Shown here: positions 51,500-61,472 of the stretch, one piece after another
How the letters are laid out: each line of letters begins with the position of its first letter
Numbering within the stretch: position 1 is the stretch's first letter
Assembly (NCBI RefSeq): GCF_900129215.1
Contig: NZ_FQUQ01000003.1
Coordinates: 952,045 to 1,016,044, forward strand
Source of the DNA: Pedobacter caeni
Lineage (GTDB): Bacteria > Bacteroidota > Bacteroidia > Sphingobacteriales > Sphingobacteriaceae
DNA: 64,000 nucleotides
Direction: 5' to 3'
Notes under the pieces: model-generated
Seen by the model: only the letters and a program-made list of their open reading frames with translations
Told to the model about the DNA's origin: nothing
The model's database searches: none
Position numbers and translations under genes: made by a program

Positions 51500-54400
51500 A
51501 TGAAAAAAAAAGGACTGTGCAATAAAGTTCTATGTGCCGGCTTTTCCCGAAAAAAAATACTACTAATGCTAAACTGGATCTTTGTTTTTTCGTTCCTCCT
51601 GTGTATACAGGTATCGGCAGCGACCTATTCACAAAATACAAAGGTGGATCTGGACCTCAGAAAAGTGAAACTAAAAGAGGCCCTGACCATCCTCGGACAG
51701 AAAGGTAATTTCAGGCTGCTTTATAGCGAAGAAGACCTCCCGGCTGGAAAAAACATCACCCTGATCGAAAAAGATATCCTCGTTTCTGATGCACTGGCCA
51801 TCTTTTTAAAAGGAACAGGGCTTAAATTCCAATCACTGGAAGATAACCTTGTGGTGATCCGATCCACAAATGCCTCCATGGCAGATGTGCTGGTAAAAGG
51901 TACCGTGACAGATGCAAAAGGAGTTGCAGTTCCAGGGGCAAGTATCAAGCTCAAAGGAACGAGTACAGCAACAACAACAGATGCAGCAGGAAGATACAGC
52001 ATTAAAGTTCCTGACAATGGTGTATTGGTGTTTTCTTACATCGGCTTTGTAAGTCAGGAGGTGGAGGTAAACAGCCAGGCACTGATCAATGTAAAACTTC
52101 AGGAAAATAGCCAGGATTTATCAGAAATTGTAGTGGTAGGTTATGGTACACAAAAGAAAGCAGTAGTGTCCGGCGCGGTGACTTCTGTTAAAGGGGCTGA
52201 TCTGGCGAAGTCACCAACAGCAAACTTATCCAATTCCCTGGCTGGAAGGATGCCTGGGGTAACCGCGATGCAATCGAGTGGAGAGCCTGGTTATGATGGT
52301 TCTGCGATCCGTATCCGTGGAGTCAACTCCCTGGGAAACAGTGATGCCCTGATCGTGATCGACGGGGTGCCAAACAGGGCAGGTGGGTTAGAACGCCTGA
52401 ATCCGAATGACGTGGAAAGTGTATCGGTACTGAAAGATGCTTCCGCTGCTATTTATGGTTCCAGGGCAGCAAATGGTGTAATTCTGGTGACTACGAAACA
52501 AGGAAAAACAGGTAAACCTCAATTCTCTTATGATTATGCTTACGGGTTACAACAGCCAACCAGGACACCTAAGATGGCTAACTCCAGTCAATATGCAGAG
52601 ATTCTGAATGAATTGAAAATCTTTTCCGACCTTCCCGATGAACAGTGGGGGGCTGCCTGGCAGGACTTTAAAACTAAAGGATCTTATACCAGAACTGATA
52701 ATGGAAGTCTCCTTACTGCCCCTTTCCGACCGGATGAAATGGAGAAATTCAGGGATGGATCTGATCCTTTGCGTTACCCAAATACCGACTGGTTCAATAC
52801 GACACTTAAAAACTGGTCGCCTCAGCAAAGACACAATCTCCAGATCAACGGAGGTGCAGAAAATATCAAGTACCTGATCTCAATGGGCTACCTGGATCAG
52901 GACGGTTACTACAAGAAATCAGCTACAGGTTACAAACAATACGACATGAGGATCAACCTGGAGGCGACCTTAAATAAGTATGTAACCACTACCCTGGGTG
53001 TTACCGCAAGAGAAGAATTGCGGAATTTCCCGACAGTAGGTGCAGGAGATATCTTCAGGATGTTGATGCGTGGAAGACCAAACGAAATCGAGGTCTGGCC
53101 AAATGGATTACCAGGACCAGCCATTGAATTTGGTTATAACCCTTATGTAACGACTACGGACCTGACAGGTTATAACAAAGACAAAAGAGATTATTTCCAA
53201 ACTACCGGTAAGGTAGAAATCAAAATTCCGGGAGTGGAGGGCTTAAAGGTAACCGGTACGGCATCCATAGATAAGTTTGCCGGCCGTCAGAAAAGATGGC
53301 AGACCCCCTGGACTTTATATAGTTGGGATAAACAGACATTTGAGGCTGATGGAGTAACTCCCAAGCTTGTCGGAACAGTAAGTTCTGAGCGTAAAGATGC
53401 AAGTTTGTCGGAAACAGCAGGAGATCAGCTGGCCATCAACCTGATGTCGATGATCAATTATGATAAAAAAATCGGTGAACATGCATTCAGTGCAATGGCA
53501 GGGATAACCAGTGAAAAAGTAAATAATGATGGATTTTCTGCTTCGCGCAGGTATTTCCTTTCCACTGCTTTACAGGAACTCCTCGCCGGAAGTGATAAAG
53601 AGCAAACCGTAGGTAATCCTACCGATGCTCCAAACAGCCTGTTCAACAGGGCACGTCTGAGTTATTTTGGAAGATTGGGGTATAATTATAAAGAAAAATA
53701 TCTTGCTGAATTCTTATGGAGGGTAGATGGTTCTTATATCTTCCCCGCCGACAAGCGTTTTGGTTTCTTTCCCGGAGTATCATTGGGCTGGCGTTTGTCT
53801 GAAGAATCTTTCTTCAAGGATAACGTGAAGTTTGTGAATAATTTAAAAATCAGGGGTTCATGGGGACAAATGGGGGCCGAGGCCTATTTTGGCGATGCAC
53901 TCGCTGAATACCAATACCTGAGTTCCGTTGGTTTTGGTAATTATATATCAAATGATCAGCTGAATCAAACCGTATTTGAGGCTAGGGTTCCCAACCCGAG
54001 CTTTGGATGGGAAGTGGCCAATAATACCAATATCGGGTTAGATGCTTCCTTCCTGAACAATAAATTAAGTCTTGAATTTGATTATTTCTATAATAAAAGA
54101 ACCAAGATCCTGATCAAAAGAAATTCCATTCCGGAGAGTTCAGGAATCACTGAAAAACTACCACCTGTAAACCTTGGAAAAGTGAACAACAGTGGTTTCG
54201 AGTTTAAGCTGAGTTATAATGACCAGGCTGGTGAATTCGGATATGGCATCAGTGTAAATGGAGGTTATGCTAAAAATAAGATCATGTTCTGGGATGAGAT
54301 CCCCGGAGCCCCTGCATGGCAGCGCTCTACCGGAATGCCGACCGGAACACAGCTTGCTTATGAGTTCGATGGTGTTTTCAGAGATAAAGCAGAAATTCAG

Positions 54401-55006
54401 GCCAATACCATCAACTATTCGGCTATTGCTCCTAATTTACAGCCTGGTGATATGAAGTTCAAAGACACCAACGGAGATGGGAAAATCAACGCAGATGATC
54501 AGATCCGAATGGATAAAACAAGTACACCAACTTTTACAGGAGGACTAAACCTGAACCTTCAGTATAAAAACTTTGATCTTTCTGTATTGATTCAGGGAGC
54601 CACAGGCGGGGTCCAAATCGTGGGTTTAACAGAATCCGGAGACATTGGAAACTTTCTGGAATGGTCTTATAAAAACCGATGGACGATTGACAATCCAAGC
54701 TCAGAAAATCCCCGCCTGTCTAACCGCGGAAAGACTTATTATACAGATCTTAACAATGCGGCAAGAAATACGTATTGGTTCAGAAGTAATAATTATATCA
54801 GACTAAAAAATGTGGAGCTGGGCTATTCTTTATCAAGTGCTTTGAGCCAAAAGATGGCCATGAAAGCACTTCGGGTGTATGCGAGCGGATTGAACCTGTT
54901 CACTTTGGATAAGATCAAAATCTGGGATCCGGAATCAACCAATTCCAGTGCACAGTATTATCCACAGGCCAGAGTAATCAATTTCGGGATAAAGGCTACT
55001 TTTTAA
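51500..55006 (+). CDS. SusC/RagA TonB-dependent receptor with STN signalling domain
   Basis: 1168 residues. After the signal peptide (ending VSAA before T-Y-S-Q) comes an STN domain at residues 45-125 (VKLKEALTILGQKGNFRLLYSEEDL). The carboxypeptidase-D-like domain (VKGTVTDAKGVAVPGASIKLKG) is at 130-205. The plug starts with VVVGYGTQKKAVVSGAVTSV near residue 210, and the barrel ends FGIKATF. The STN domain signals to the FecR protein, so ligand uptake is linked to sigma release. Forms the uptake pore with the SusD lipoprotein 35 bases downstream. The ligand is unknown. Confidence 0.95.
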   Translation: MKKKGLCNKVLCAGFSRKKILLMLNWIFVFSFLLCIQVSAATYSQNTKVDLDLRKVKLKEALTILGQKGNFRLLYSEEDLPAGKNITLIEKDILVSDALAIFLKGTGLKFQSLEDNLVVIRSTNASMADVLVKGTVTDAKGVAVPGASIKLKGTSTATTTDAAGRYSIKVPDNGVLVFSYIGFVSQEVEVNSQALINVKLQENSQDLSEIVVVGYGTQKKAVVSGAVTSVKGADLAKSPTANLSNSLAGRMPGVTAMQSSGEPGYDGSAIRIRGVNSLGNSDALIVIDGVPNRAGGLERLNPNDVESVSVLKDASAAIYGSRAANGVILVTTKQGKTGKPQFSYDYAYGLQQPTRTPKMANSSQYAEILNELKIFSDLPDEQWGAAWQDFKTKGSYTRTDNGSLLTAPFRPDEMEKFRDGSDPLRYPNTDWFNTTLKNWSPQQRHNLQINGGAENIKYLISMGYLDQDGYYKKSATGYKQYDMRINLEATLNKYVTTTLGVTAREELRNFPTVGAGDIFRMLMRGRPNEIEVWPNGLPGPAIEFGYNPYVTTTDLTGYNKDKRDYFQTTGKVEIKIPGVEGLKVTGTASIDKFAGRQKRWQTPWTLYSWDKQTFEADGVTPKLVGTVSSERKDASLSETAGDQLAINLMSMINYDKKIGEHAFSAMAGITSEKVNNDGFSASRRYFLSTALQELLAGSDKEQTVGNPTDAPNSLFNRARLSYFGRLGYNYKEKYLAEFLWRVDGSYIFPADKRFGFFPGVSLGWRLSEESFFKDNVKFVNNLKIRGSWGQMGAEAYFGDALAEYQYLSSVGFGNYISNDQLNQTVFEARVPNPSFGWEVANNTNIGLDASFLNNKLSLEFDYFYNKRTKILIKRNSIPESSGITEKLPPVNLGKVNNSGFEFKLSYNDQAGEFGYGISVNGGYAKNKIMFWDEIPGAPAWQRSTGMPTGTQLAYEFDGVFRDKAEIQANTINYSAIAPNLQPGDMKFKDTNGDGKINADDQIRMDKTSTPTFTGGLNLNLQYKNFDLSVLIQGATGGVQIVGLTESGDIGNFLEWSYKNRWTIDNPSSENPRLSNRGKTYYTDLNNAARNTYWFRSNNYIRLKNVELGYSLSSALSQKMAMKALRVYASGLNLFTLDKIKIWDPESTNSSAQYYPQARVINFGIKATF

Positions 55007-55041
55007 GCGAATCAGGACCACAGAACACAAAAAATATAGTT

Positions 55042-56919
55042 ATGAAATTAACAATCAGAAATACATATATATTGACAATTGCTGTGATGGCATTGCTTGC
55101 TGCGGGATGTAAGAAAGACTTGTCTCTCACTCCGCCAAGGGAGATTCCTTCAGACCTTGTCTGGAAAGATGGTGCGTTGGCAGATGCTTTTGTACTTGAC
55201 ATTTACAACGGACTGGGTGTAGGGGGCTTCTCCGAACAGATGTTGTCATCGGTATCGGATGAATCTCTTTTTACCCATCCAAACAGAGGGATAGATTTAG
55301 TCAACTCCAGTACCATTAATCCTTCCACTTTAGGCTGGGTAGACGATACCTGGCGTTATTCAAAAATGTATAACCGCATCCGCTCCTGCAACATGACCAT
55401 TGATCGCCTGGTGGGTGGCGATAATGGCTTAACCGACCAGAGTTTGAAAGACAGGCTTTTGGGCGAAGTTTACTTCCTCAGGGCCTATTATTACCAGCAG
55501 ATGTTAAGGTATTACGGAGGTGTTCCGATCATCACAAAAGTTTATGAGTTAACAGATAATTTCAACGTTAAACGTTCGAGTTATAAAGAATGTGTTGACT
55601 TTATTTTGAAAGACTGTGATGAAGCAGCTCGTTTGCTGACTGGAAAGGTAACTCAAAAAGGAAGGACAAATGCGCTGGCTGCACTGGCTTTGAAATCGAG
55701 GGTGCTGATCTATGCGGCAAGTGATCTTCATGACCAGAAAAAGGCAAAGCTAAAATCTACTTTGCTTGCCGGGGTGGCAGACCTGGCACTGCTGGCGTAC
55801 GATGGTGATGGGCAGATGCAGCGCTGGGAGGATGCCCGGAATGCAGCAAAAGCGGTGATGAATGCCAGTAGCGGATATAAACTCAACCTTTCTGCTCCGG
55901 TTTCTCCTGAAGAGGGACGTCTCAACTACAAAAGTATTGCTATGGGCGGAGGAAGTAAAGCTCCCGGTATGGATGCTTCAGCTGCTTCAGAGATCATTTT
56001 TGGAAGGTATTTTATAGACCGCAGTGACATGCGTTATGCCCGTGCAAATGGGCCGAATGGCTACCGCAACTGGGCAGGAAATACACCTGTGGGTTTACTG
56101 GTGGATGATTATGAAATGGCAGATGGCTCTAAATTCAGCTGGTCAGACCCTACGCAGAAAGCAGCACCTTATAAAAACAGGGATCCGCGTTTTTATGCTA
56201 CCGTACTTTATGATGGAGCGGGTTGGAAACCAAGAAGTTTAGCTTCCGGAGATGTAGATCCAGCCAGTCAGATCCAGACCGGAGAGTATGACATGGTAAA
56301 CGATAAAGGCCAAACCTTTACCTACAAAGGTTTGGACACCAGATCAGGTCCTATCGAAAGTTGGAATGGAAGCTGGACCGGATATTATACGCAGAAGTTT
56401 ATTGATCCCAATCCGGAGATCGTAGATGCTTCTATGCCTCAGTTTGTTCCATGGCCTTTCTTCAGGTATACGGAAGCTGTAATGAACTATATTGAAGCGA
56501 GCATCGAGGTTGGACAAACGACTGATGCCTTGCTATGGCTGAACAGAATCCGTTTCAGATCAGGAATGCCTGCCATCACGACAACAGCTCCTGATGCACT
56601 CAGAGAAATTTATCGCCATGAGCGCCGTATAGAAATGGTGTATGAAGAACAGCGTTATCATGATGCCCGCAGGTGGATGATTGCGTCTGAAACCCTTGGA
56701 CGTAAAACAACCTATATCAAAGTAACAGGGAAGTTTAAGCCGGGAAAAACCCTGGCTGGAAAATATCATTATGATACTGATATCTACGATTATACGTATA
56801 CGCCTACTACAGAAACAGCTCAGGAAAACAGGGTGTGGAATGATAAAATCTATTTCAGACCTTTCAGCAGGGATGAAATTAATAACAATAAAGAGCTAAC
56901 CCAAAATCCGGGTTACTAA
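55042..56919 (+). CDS. SusD/RagB-family surface lipoprotein
   Basis: 625 residues. Lipobox LLAAGC is at residues 18-23. The SusD fold of tetratricopeptide-like helices shows in YNRIRSCNMTIDRL, LGEVYFLRAYYYQQMLRYYGGVP and the C-terminal ALREIYRHERRIEMVYEEQRYHDARRW. It captures the ligand at the outer surface and closes as a lid over SusC. No glycosidase or peptidase with a signal peptide follows, so the substrate class is open. A strong terminator ends the operon. Confidence 0.95.
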   Translation: MKLTIRNTYILTIAVMALLAAGCKKDLSLTPPREIPSDLVWKDGALADAFVLDIYNGLGVGGFSEQMLSSVSDESLFTHPNRGIDLVNSSTINPSTLGWVDDTWRYSKMYNRIRSCNMTIDRLVGGDNGLTDQSLKDRLLGEVYFLRAYYYQQMLRYYGGVPIITKVYELTDNFNVKRSSYKECVDFILKDCDEAARLLTGKVTQKGRTNALAALALKSRVLIYAASDLHDQKKAKLKSTLLAGVADLALLAYDGDGQMQRWEDARNAAKAVMNASSGYKLNLSAPVSPEEGRLNYKSIAMGGGSKAPGMDASAASEIIFGRYFIDRSDMRYARANGPNGYRNWAGNTPVGLLVDDYEMADGSKFSWSDPTQKAAPYKNRDPRFYATVLYDGAGWKPRSLASGDVDPASQIQTGEYDMVNDKGQTFTYKGLDTRSGPIESWNGSWTGYYTQKFIDPNPEIVDASMPQFVPWPFFRYTEAVMNYIEASIEVGQTTDALLWLNRIRFRSGMPAITTTAPDALREIYRHERRIEMVYEEQRYHDARRWMIASETLGRKTTYIKVTGKFKPGKTLAGKYHYDTDIYDYTYTPTTETAQENRVWNDKIYFRPFSRDEINNNKELTQNPGY

Positions 56920-56948
56920 AAGATACGCTCGTTTGTTTAATATCTGAA

Positions 56949-56987
56949 GACTGTGCCGGTAATCACACACCGGTACGGTCTTTTTTT
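56949..56987 (+). terminator. Terminator after the susCD operon
   Basis: GACTGTGCCGGT at 56949-56960 pairs with ACCGGTACGGTC at 56969-56980 with two wobbles, followed by seven T. Confidence 0.85.
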
Positions 56988-57020
56988 ATGGATGTTGTAT
57001 CAATATCCTTCCGGTTTTTC

Positions 57021-57028
57021 TAGCTTTG
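57021..57028 (+). promoter_or_regulatory. TAnnTTTG promoter element before pepD
   Basis: TAgcTTTG at 57021-57028, 23 bases before the pepD ATG. TTG at 56995-56997 lies 23 bases upstream, longer than the usual spacer. Confidence 0.5.
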
Positions 57029-57051
57029 TTTGAAACAACAAAGAGATAGTA

Positions 57052-58509
57052 ATGGAAGTCAAAAATTTAGAACCTCAGGAACTTTGGAATAATTTTGCAA
57101 ACCTGAATGCCGTACCAAGAGCTTCAAAAAAAGAAGAGCAGGTGATTGAATTCATGGTTAAATATGGTCATAGTTTAGGTCTGGAGACCACAAAGGACAA
57201 GACAGGAAATGTCGTGATCAAGAAAGCAGCTACTGCTGGCCTGGAAAACAGGCAAACGGTGATCATGCAATCTCACCTGGATATGGTTCATCAGAAAAAT
57301 GGCGACAGCAATTTCGACTTTGCAACACAGGGAATTGAGATGTTTGTGGATGGCGACTGGGTACGTGCAAAAGGAACAACCTTAGGTGCAGATAACGGAA
57401 TCGGTGTGGCCACCATCATGGCGATCCTGGCTTCTTCTACCATTGCACATCCTGCAATTGAAGCGTTATTTACCATCGATGAAGAAACCGGAATGACCGG
57501 GGCAAAAGAATTGGATCCTGCTAATTTATCGGGAACGATTTTATTAAACCTGGACACTGAAGAAGATGATGAACTGACCATTGGCTGCGCCGGTGGGATA
57601 GATACCAATAGCATTTACCACTATAAACAACATCCCGTAGCTCAGGACCGTCTGGCTTACCAGATCAGCATTAAAGGTCTTGTTGGCGGACATTCCGGAA
57701 TGGACATTCATAAAGGAAGAGGTAATGCCAATAAACTAATGAACCGTTTGTTTTATGCCGGTCTTAAAGTGCTGGATCTACAGTTAATTACAGTAGATGG
57801 CGGAAGTTTAAGAAACGCAATTCCAAGGGAGTCTAAATCTGTGGTAACGATTCCTGCAAGTCAAAAGGATGCTTTTCTTGCCTTCATAGCTGATTTTTCT
57901 GCAATCTTAACAGAAGAATATCAGAGTATAGAAGCAGCACTCAGCATCAGTGCCGAAGAAACTGCCCTTCCTGAACATGGAATGGACAACACGGATTTCC
58001 ACAAAATTGTGAATGCGATTTATGCCCTTCCAAACGGGGTGTTCAGGATGAGCCCGGATATTGCCGACCTGGTTGAAGCTTCTTCAAACCTGGCCAGGGT
58101 CATCATCAAAGGTGGCGAGTTTATCACCCAGTCTCTGCAACGCAGCAGCGTGGAAAGTACCAAAGACGATGTGGCAAATGCAGTAGGCGCAGCATTGGAA
58201 AATATGGGTTGTGATGTTTCCCGCAGTGGAGACTATCCAGGATGGAAACCAAATGCAGATTCTGATATTTTAAGGCTGATGACGGGCTTGTATAAAACAA
58301 CCTTCAATGCGGAACCAAATGTAAATGCTTGTCATGCGGGTCTGGAATGTGGTATTTTAGGTGCACATCTTCCGGGAATGGACATGATCTCTTTTGGACC
58401 TACCATTCATGGTGCACACTCTCCAGACGAATGTGTAAAAATCTCTTCCGTACAAAAATACTGGAGTTATTTATTGAAAGTGTTACAGGAAATCCCGGTT
58501 AAGAAATAG
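57052..58509 (+). CDS. pepD: Aminoacyl-histidine dipeptidase PepD (M20 family)
   Basis: 485 residues, normal for PepD. Zinc ligands lie in MQSHLDMV (near residue 75), LGADNGIG (near 114) and FTIDEETGMTG (near 142, with the catalytic Glu). The dimerisation lid has GGHSGMDIHKGRGNANKL near 210, and the C-terminal SFGPTIHGAHSPDE carries the last ligand His. It hydrolyses Xaa-His dipeptides such as carnosine in the cytoplasm. It has its own promoter. Its stop overlaps the convergent PH-domain gene by 11 bases. Confidence 0.95.
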   Translation: MEVKNLEPQELWNNFANLNAVPRASKKEEQVIEFMVKYGHSLGLETTKDKTGNVVIKKAATAGLENRQTVIMQSHLDMVHQKNGDSNFDFATQGIEMFVDGDWVRAKGTTLGADNGIGVATIMAILASSTIAHPAIEALFTIDEETGMTGAKELDPANLSGTILLNLDTEEDDELTIGCAGGIDTNSIYHYKQHPVAQDRLAYQISIKGLVGGHSGMDIHKGRGNANKLMNRLFYAGLKVLDLQLITVDGGSLRNAIPRESKSVVTIPASQKDAFLAFIADFSAILTEEYQSIEAALSISAEETALPEHGMDNTDFHKIVNAIYALPNGVFRMSPDIADLVEASSNLARVIIKGGEFITQSLQRSSVESTKDDVANAVGAALENMGCDVSRSGDYPGWKPNADSDILRLMTGLYKTTFNAEPNVNACHAGLECGILGAHLPGMDMISFGPTIHGAHSPDECVKISSVQKYWSYLLKVLQEIPVKK

Positions 58510-58912
58510 CCAGTGGGCTTGAAGAATCAGGCATAGGGCTTAGCTTTATGCCTGTATTTATCTTTTGTAAGCAGGCAATAAACTCCGCCTGGTCTCTGGG
58601 GCTGATGCTCATTTCATCACTGGTGTTGTAAGAAATTTTCAACTTCTCAAGTTCCACAAGTTCTCTGATACTATTGATGGCTATCGTTTGGTGCAAACAA
58701 AAACCGGAGGTGATGATGAGTGAATCCCCTTTGATGTGATATCTGGTCTGTACCTTAGATCCGAAAACAATAAACAGACTCACATATGAGGAAATGATCC
58801 ATATACTTTTGGACATCAGGTAGAGAAACAAACATAGTGCAGTGAAAATAATGGCAATAAAAGCAACTTTTGTTGTTCCTGTTGCAGATTGAAATACTTT
58901 ATTCTCCGTCAT
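58499..58912 (-). CDS. Bacterial PH-domain membrane protein
   Basis: 137 residues. Two N-terminal hydrophobic helices (VAFIAIIFTALCLFLYLM, IWIISSYVSLFIVF) are followed by a PH-like domain: TRYHIKGDSLIITSGFCLHQTIAI and MSISPRDQAEFIACLQKI. This matches the small Bacteroidota PH-domain family (bPH_4/DUF1200 type). The function is unknown. Convergent with pepD. Confidence 0.78.
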   Translation of the reverse strand: MTENKVFQSATGTTKVAFIAIIFTALCLFLYLMSKSIWIISSYVSLFIVFGSKVQTRYHIKGDSLIITSGFCLHQTIAINSIRELVELEKLKISYNTSDEMSISPRDQAEFIACLQKINTGIKLSPMPDSSSPLAIS

Positions 58913-59026
58913 CTCTTTAGGTATGATGTGTTGGTGGTTTTCTTATGGAGATAAATGTAATGAAATAATTTCTATCCTGAATATTATAAATCATATACAC
59001 TTAACCTGAATTTTACAATGCAACCT

Positions 59027-59119
59027 TAGCTTTGCGCCATAAATATTTGGTTAGTATTTATAAGTTTAGGTTTAGTTGATACAAGAGCCCCGATGGATGT
59101 CAGGGCTTTTGTCTTTTTT
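59027..59119 (+). ncRNA. Candidate small RNA: promoter element followed by a terminator
   Basis: A TAgcTTTG element at 59027-59034 (followed by C) is followed after about 50 bases by a 9-bp stem (CAAGAGCCC at 59082-59090 with GGGCTTTTG at 59103-59111, 12-base loop) and a run of six T at 59114-59119. A transcript of about 80 bases from near 59041 would contain no long reading frame. It could also be a leader attenuator of the serine hydrolase gene 87 bases downstream. Confidence 0.4.
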
Positions 59120-59205
59120 ACCGGATCCGGAGTGTAACATTCATATTTTGAAGTTGTCTATTAGATGAGACCAGCCTGCCATAACCAAATTAGCTATTTC
59201 TGAAT

Positions 59206-60321
59206 ATGTATAACAAAAAGCTCCCTATAGGTATATTTATCATCCTGTTGTTTCTGAATTTTACAAGCACTGCTCAATTACGAACCCTCAAAGGGAGTAA
59301 ACTAAGTGTGGAACACTTAGACAGATTTATTAAGAAACAAATGGATTCCCTGGGTCTTCCAGGTTTGTCATTTGCACTGATCAACAAGGGCAAAGTGGTT
59401 TATCACCGCTCCCTTGGGGTTTCAGATATCGTGACAAAGAAAAAGGTAGATGTAAATTCCCTTTTTGAAGCAGCTTCCTTGTCGAAGCCCTTATTCAGCT
59501 ATTTCGTATTGAAATTGGTTGATCAGCAAGTACTGAACCTGGATACTCCTTTGTACAGGTATTTGCCTTATGCGGATATTGCCAAAGATGAATGCTATAA
59601 GCTAATCACGGCGCGGATGGTCTTGTCTCATACCAGTGGCTTCCCAAACTGGCGTTATTTCGATAAGCGTGATGAAAACCGTTATAAATACGGGGAGTTA
59701 TATATCAAGTTTACTCCGGGAACGCAGTTTTCCTATTCAGGTGAGGGGTATTTTTATCTTGCTAAAGTTGTTGCACATTTAAATCACTTAACGTTACAGA
59801 CTCTGGATCCGTATTTTCAAGCAGAGGCAGCTAAGCCTCTTCAGCTCAAAAACTCCTGGTTTAGTGGAAATGCCTACATCACAACACATAAGGTGAAAGG
59901 GCATGTCGATGGGAAACTGAGCGGAAAACCCTGGCCGACCGCCTTTCCTGAAGAGGATTCGACCGGGTTTGAACCTGCAGGTGGATTACATACAGAGGCC
60001 ATAGATTATTCCACCTTTCTGATTGCGCTGATGAATGATAAGGGGCTTTCAAAAAAGAGTAATGAGGAGCTGTTCCGGGAACAGGTACAACTCGATAAAA
60101 GTACACCACATTATCTGGTCAACGGAGATACGGCATGGGGGCTGGGAATTGCGATCCGACCTGTAAGTTATGGGGTAATATATGAGCATGGCGGAAATAA
60201 CGGAGACGCTCAATCCGGGTTCAAGATCAATAAAGCGAATAAAAACGGCTATGTGTTTTTTACCAATTGTGATAAGGGAGTCGTTTTTAACAAAAATATA
60301 GGTGCTTTGCTCGGTAATTAA
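59206..60321 (+). CDS. Serine hydrolase of the beta-lactamase/class C fold
   Basis: 371 residues. The signal peptide ends STA before Q-L-R. The nucleophile motif SLSK near residue 90 (EAASLSKPLF) is the S-x-x-K site. YSGEGY near residue 180 holds the second-site tyrosine, and YEHGGNNG near residue 326 is the HGG variant of the third motif. All three are present, so it should be an active periplasmic esterase, peptidase or D-amino-acid-peptide hydrolase. True beta-lactamase activity is unlikely. Stands alone; a small RNA or attenuator may precede it. Confidence 0.88.
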   Translation: MYNKKLPIGIFIILLFLNFTSTAQLRTLKGSKLSVEHLDRFIKKQMDSLGLPGLSFALINKGKVVYHRSLGVSDIVTKKKVDVNSLFEAASLSKPLFSYFVLKLVDQQVLNLDTPLYRYLPYADIAKDECYKLITARMVLSHTSGFPNWRYFDKRDENRYKYGELYIKFTPGTQFSYSGEGYFYLAKVVAHLNHLTLQTLDPYFQAEAAKPLQLKNSWFSGNAYITTHKVKGHVDGKLSGKPWPTAFPEEDSTGFEPAGGLHTEAIDYSTFLIALMNDKGLSKKSNEELFREQVQLDKSTPHYLVNGDTAWGLGIAIRPVSYGVIYEHGGNNGDAQSGFKINKANKNGYVFFTNCDKGVVFNKNIGALLGN

Positions 60322-60399
60322 AAGGCTAATTTAACCTGAATTTAAAGCAGGATTTATGAATCTGGCAATAGAATGCCGTACTCATAAATCCTGCTGATC

Positions 60400-61470
60400 C
60401 TATTTCTGTTTCGGTAAGCTCTTAATCCATTCCCTGATTAATGCTACCCCTTCTTTGTGAATAATGGTTCGTGCCAACTCCGGCATGGCTGTTCCGGGTT
60501 CGGTGCTGTTCATTCTATACAACAAAATGGATTGATCCGGATTTCCGGGAACAATATCATAGTCCATCCCCCCGGCACCCCCGCCTGCAGATACAGGTGC
60601 TTTTCGCATCCCTAAATGATCTGCATTTGTTTCCTGGTAATCCAAAAACAATCCGGTATTGTAAGCGTCTCCCCCTTTGGTATGGCAATGTGCACAATTC
60701 ACATCCAGATAAGCCCTTGCCCTTTGCTCCAGACTGTAGTGTTTTTTGTCTGTCCAGACCGGTAACTGATGTACGTTGCTCAATTCCGGTAATCCGCTGA
60801 GTTTCCCTTTAGCTACCCACTGGCTCAGCTGATTAACGGTCTGACCAGTTAACGTGAAATTCAGATTTCTTGCTTTCGGGCCTATGGGAATGAGGCTTCC
60901 ATCCTTAATGTGGCACCTTTTGCAATCATTGGTGTTTGGAACCTGGTAATTGGTGAAATACTTTTTCCCCTCCTCATCAAGTAAGGTAATGGGAACTCTT
61001 GCTCCGGTAATGTGTTTCACTGCTTCTGTTTGCTCTTTATTCCAGAGGTAGTTCATCACTTTCCACTTTTTATCCTTAGGATCTTTGACCAGCAGTCGGG
61101 TCTCAATCATTACTTTTTGATGTTCCAGATTGGTATAGGCAAAGTTTTTAATGATGATACTGGAATCTGGAAAGTCTAAAGCGCCATCTTCTGTATATTT
61201 TATAACCCGGCCTGCAGGCAAGACGATAAAACGGTCTTTGACCGCATAGTCTGTAAATAAGGGGGTACTCAATTCATAATGGAGAATTCCTTCTGCAGGA
61301 TTCAGAGCTGCGAGTTTTCCTTTGAAAAATCCATAGTCAGAAAGCTTCTCTTTAAATTCAAAAGCCCCGGTTGTCTGTGGCTTGGGTTTATTTTTACAAC
61401 CCTGCTCCATCAGTAGGGAAAAAGTTGTACTGAACAGGAGCAGGGTGCTAAAAAGATAAGTTTTACGCAT
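60400..61470 (-). CDS. SO2930-family diheme c-type cytochrome
   Basis: 356 residues from ATG 61470, three bases after the beta-helix gene stops; an ATG four codons earlier would overlap it. The signal sequence ends MEQGC, possibly a lipobox, though Glu at -3 is unusual. Two haem-binding motifs, CKRCH near residue 183 and CAHCH near residue 259, are followed by a methionine ligand candidate in GTAMPELAR. It is predicted to carry electrons in the periplasm or outer membrane. I recall this family as being coded next to a parallel beta-helix protein in several phyla, with no known function. Confidence 0.85.
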   Translation of the reverse strand: MRKTYLFSTLLLFSTTFSLLMEQGCKNKPKPQTTGAFEFKEKLSDYGFFKGKLAALNPAEGILHYELSTPLFTDYAVKDRFIVLPAGRVIKYTEDGALDFPDSSIIIKNFAYTNLEHQKVMIETRLLVKDPKDKKWKVMNYLWNKEQTEAVKHITGARVPITLLDEEGKKYFTNYQVPNTNDCKRCHIKDGSLIPIGPKARNLNFTLTGQTVNQLSQWVAKGKLSGLPELSNVHQLPVWTDKKHYSLEQRARAYLDVNCAHCHTKGGDAYNTGLFLDYQETNADHLGMRKAPVSAGGGAGGMDYDIVPGNPDQSILLYRMNSTEPGTAMPELARTIIHKEGVALIREWIKSLPKQK

Positions 61471-61472
61471 TT

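Noticed and set aside
51721..52017. 98-codon minus-strand frame in susC
   Set aside because: Antisense to the STN and carboxypeptidase-like domains of susC, which are unmistakable.
58499..58912. Reading the PH-domain gene as a pepD-associated toxin or immunity gene
   Set aside because: The two genes are convergent, not paired, and the protein fits a common PH-domain family.
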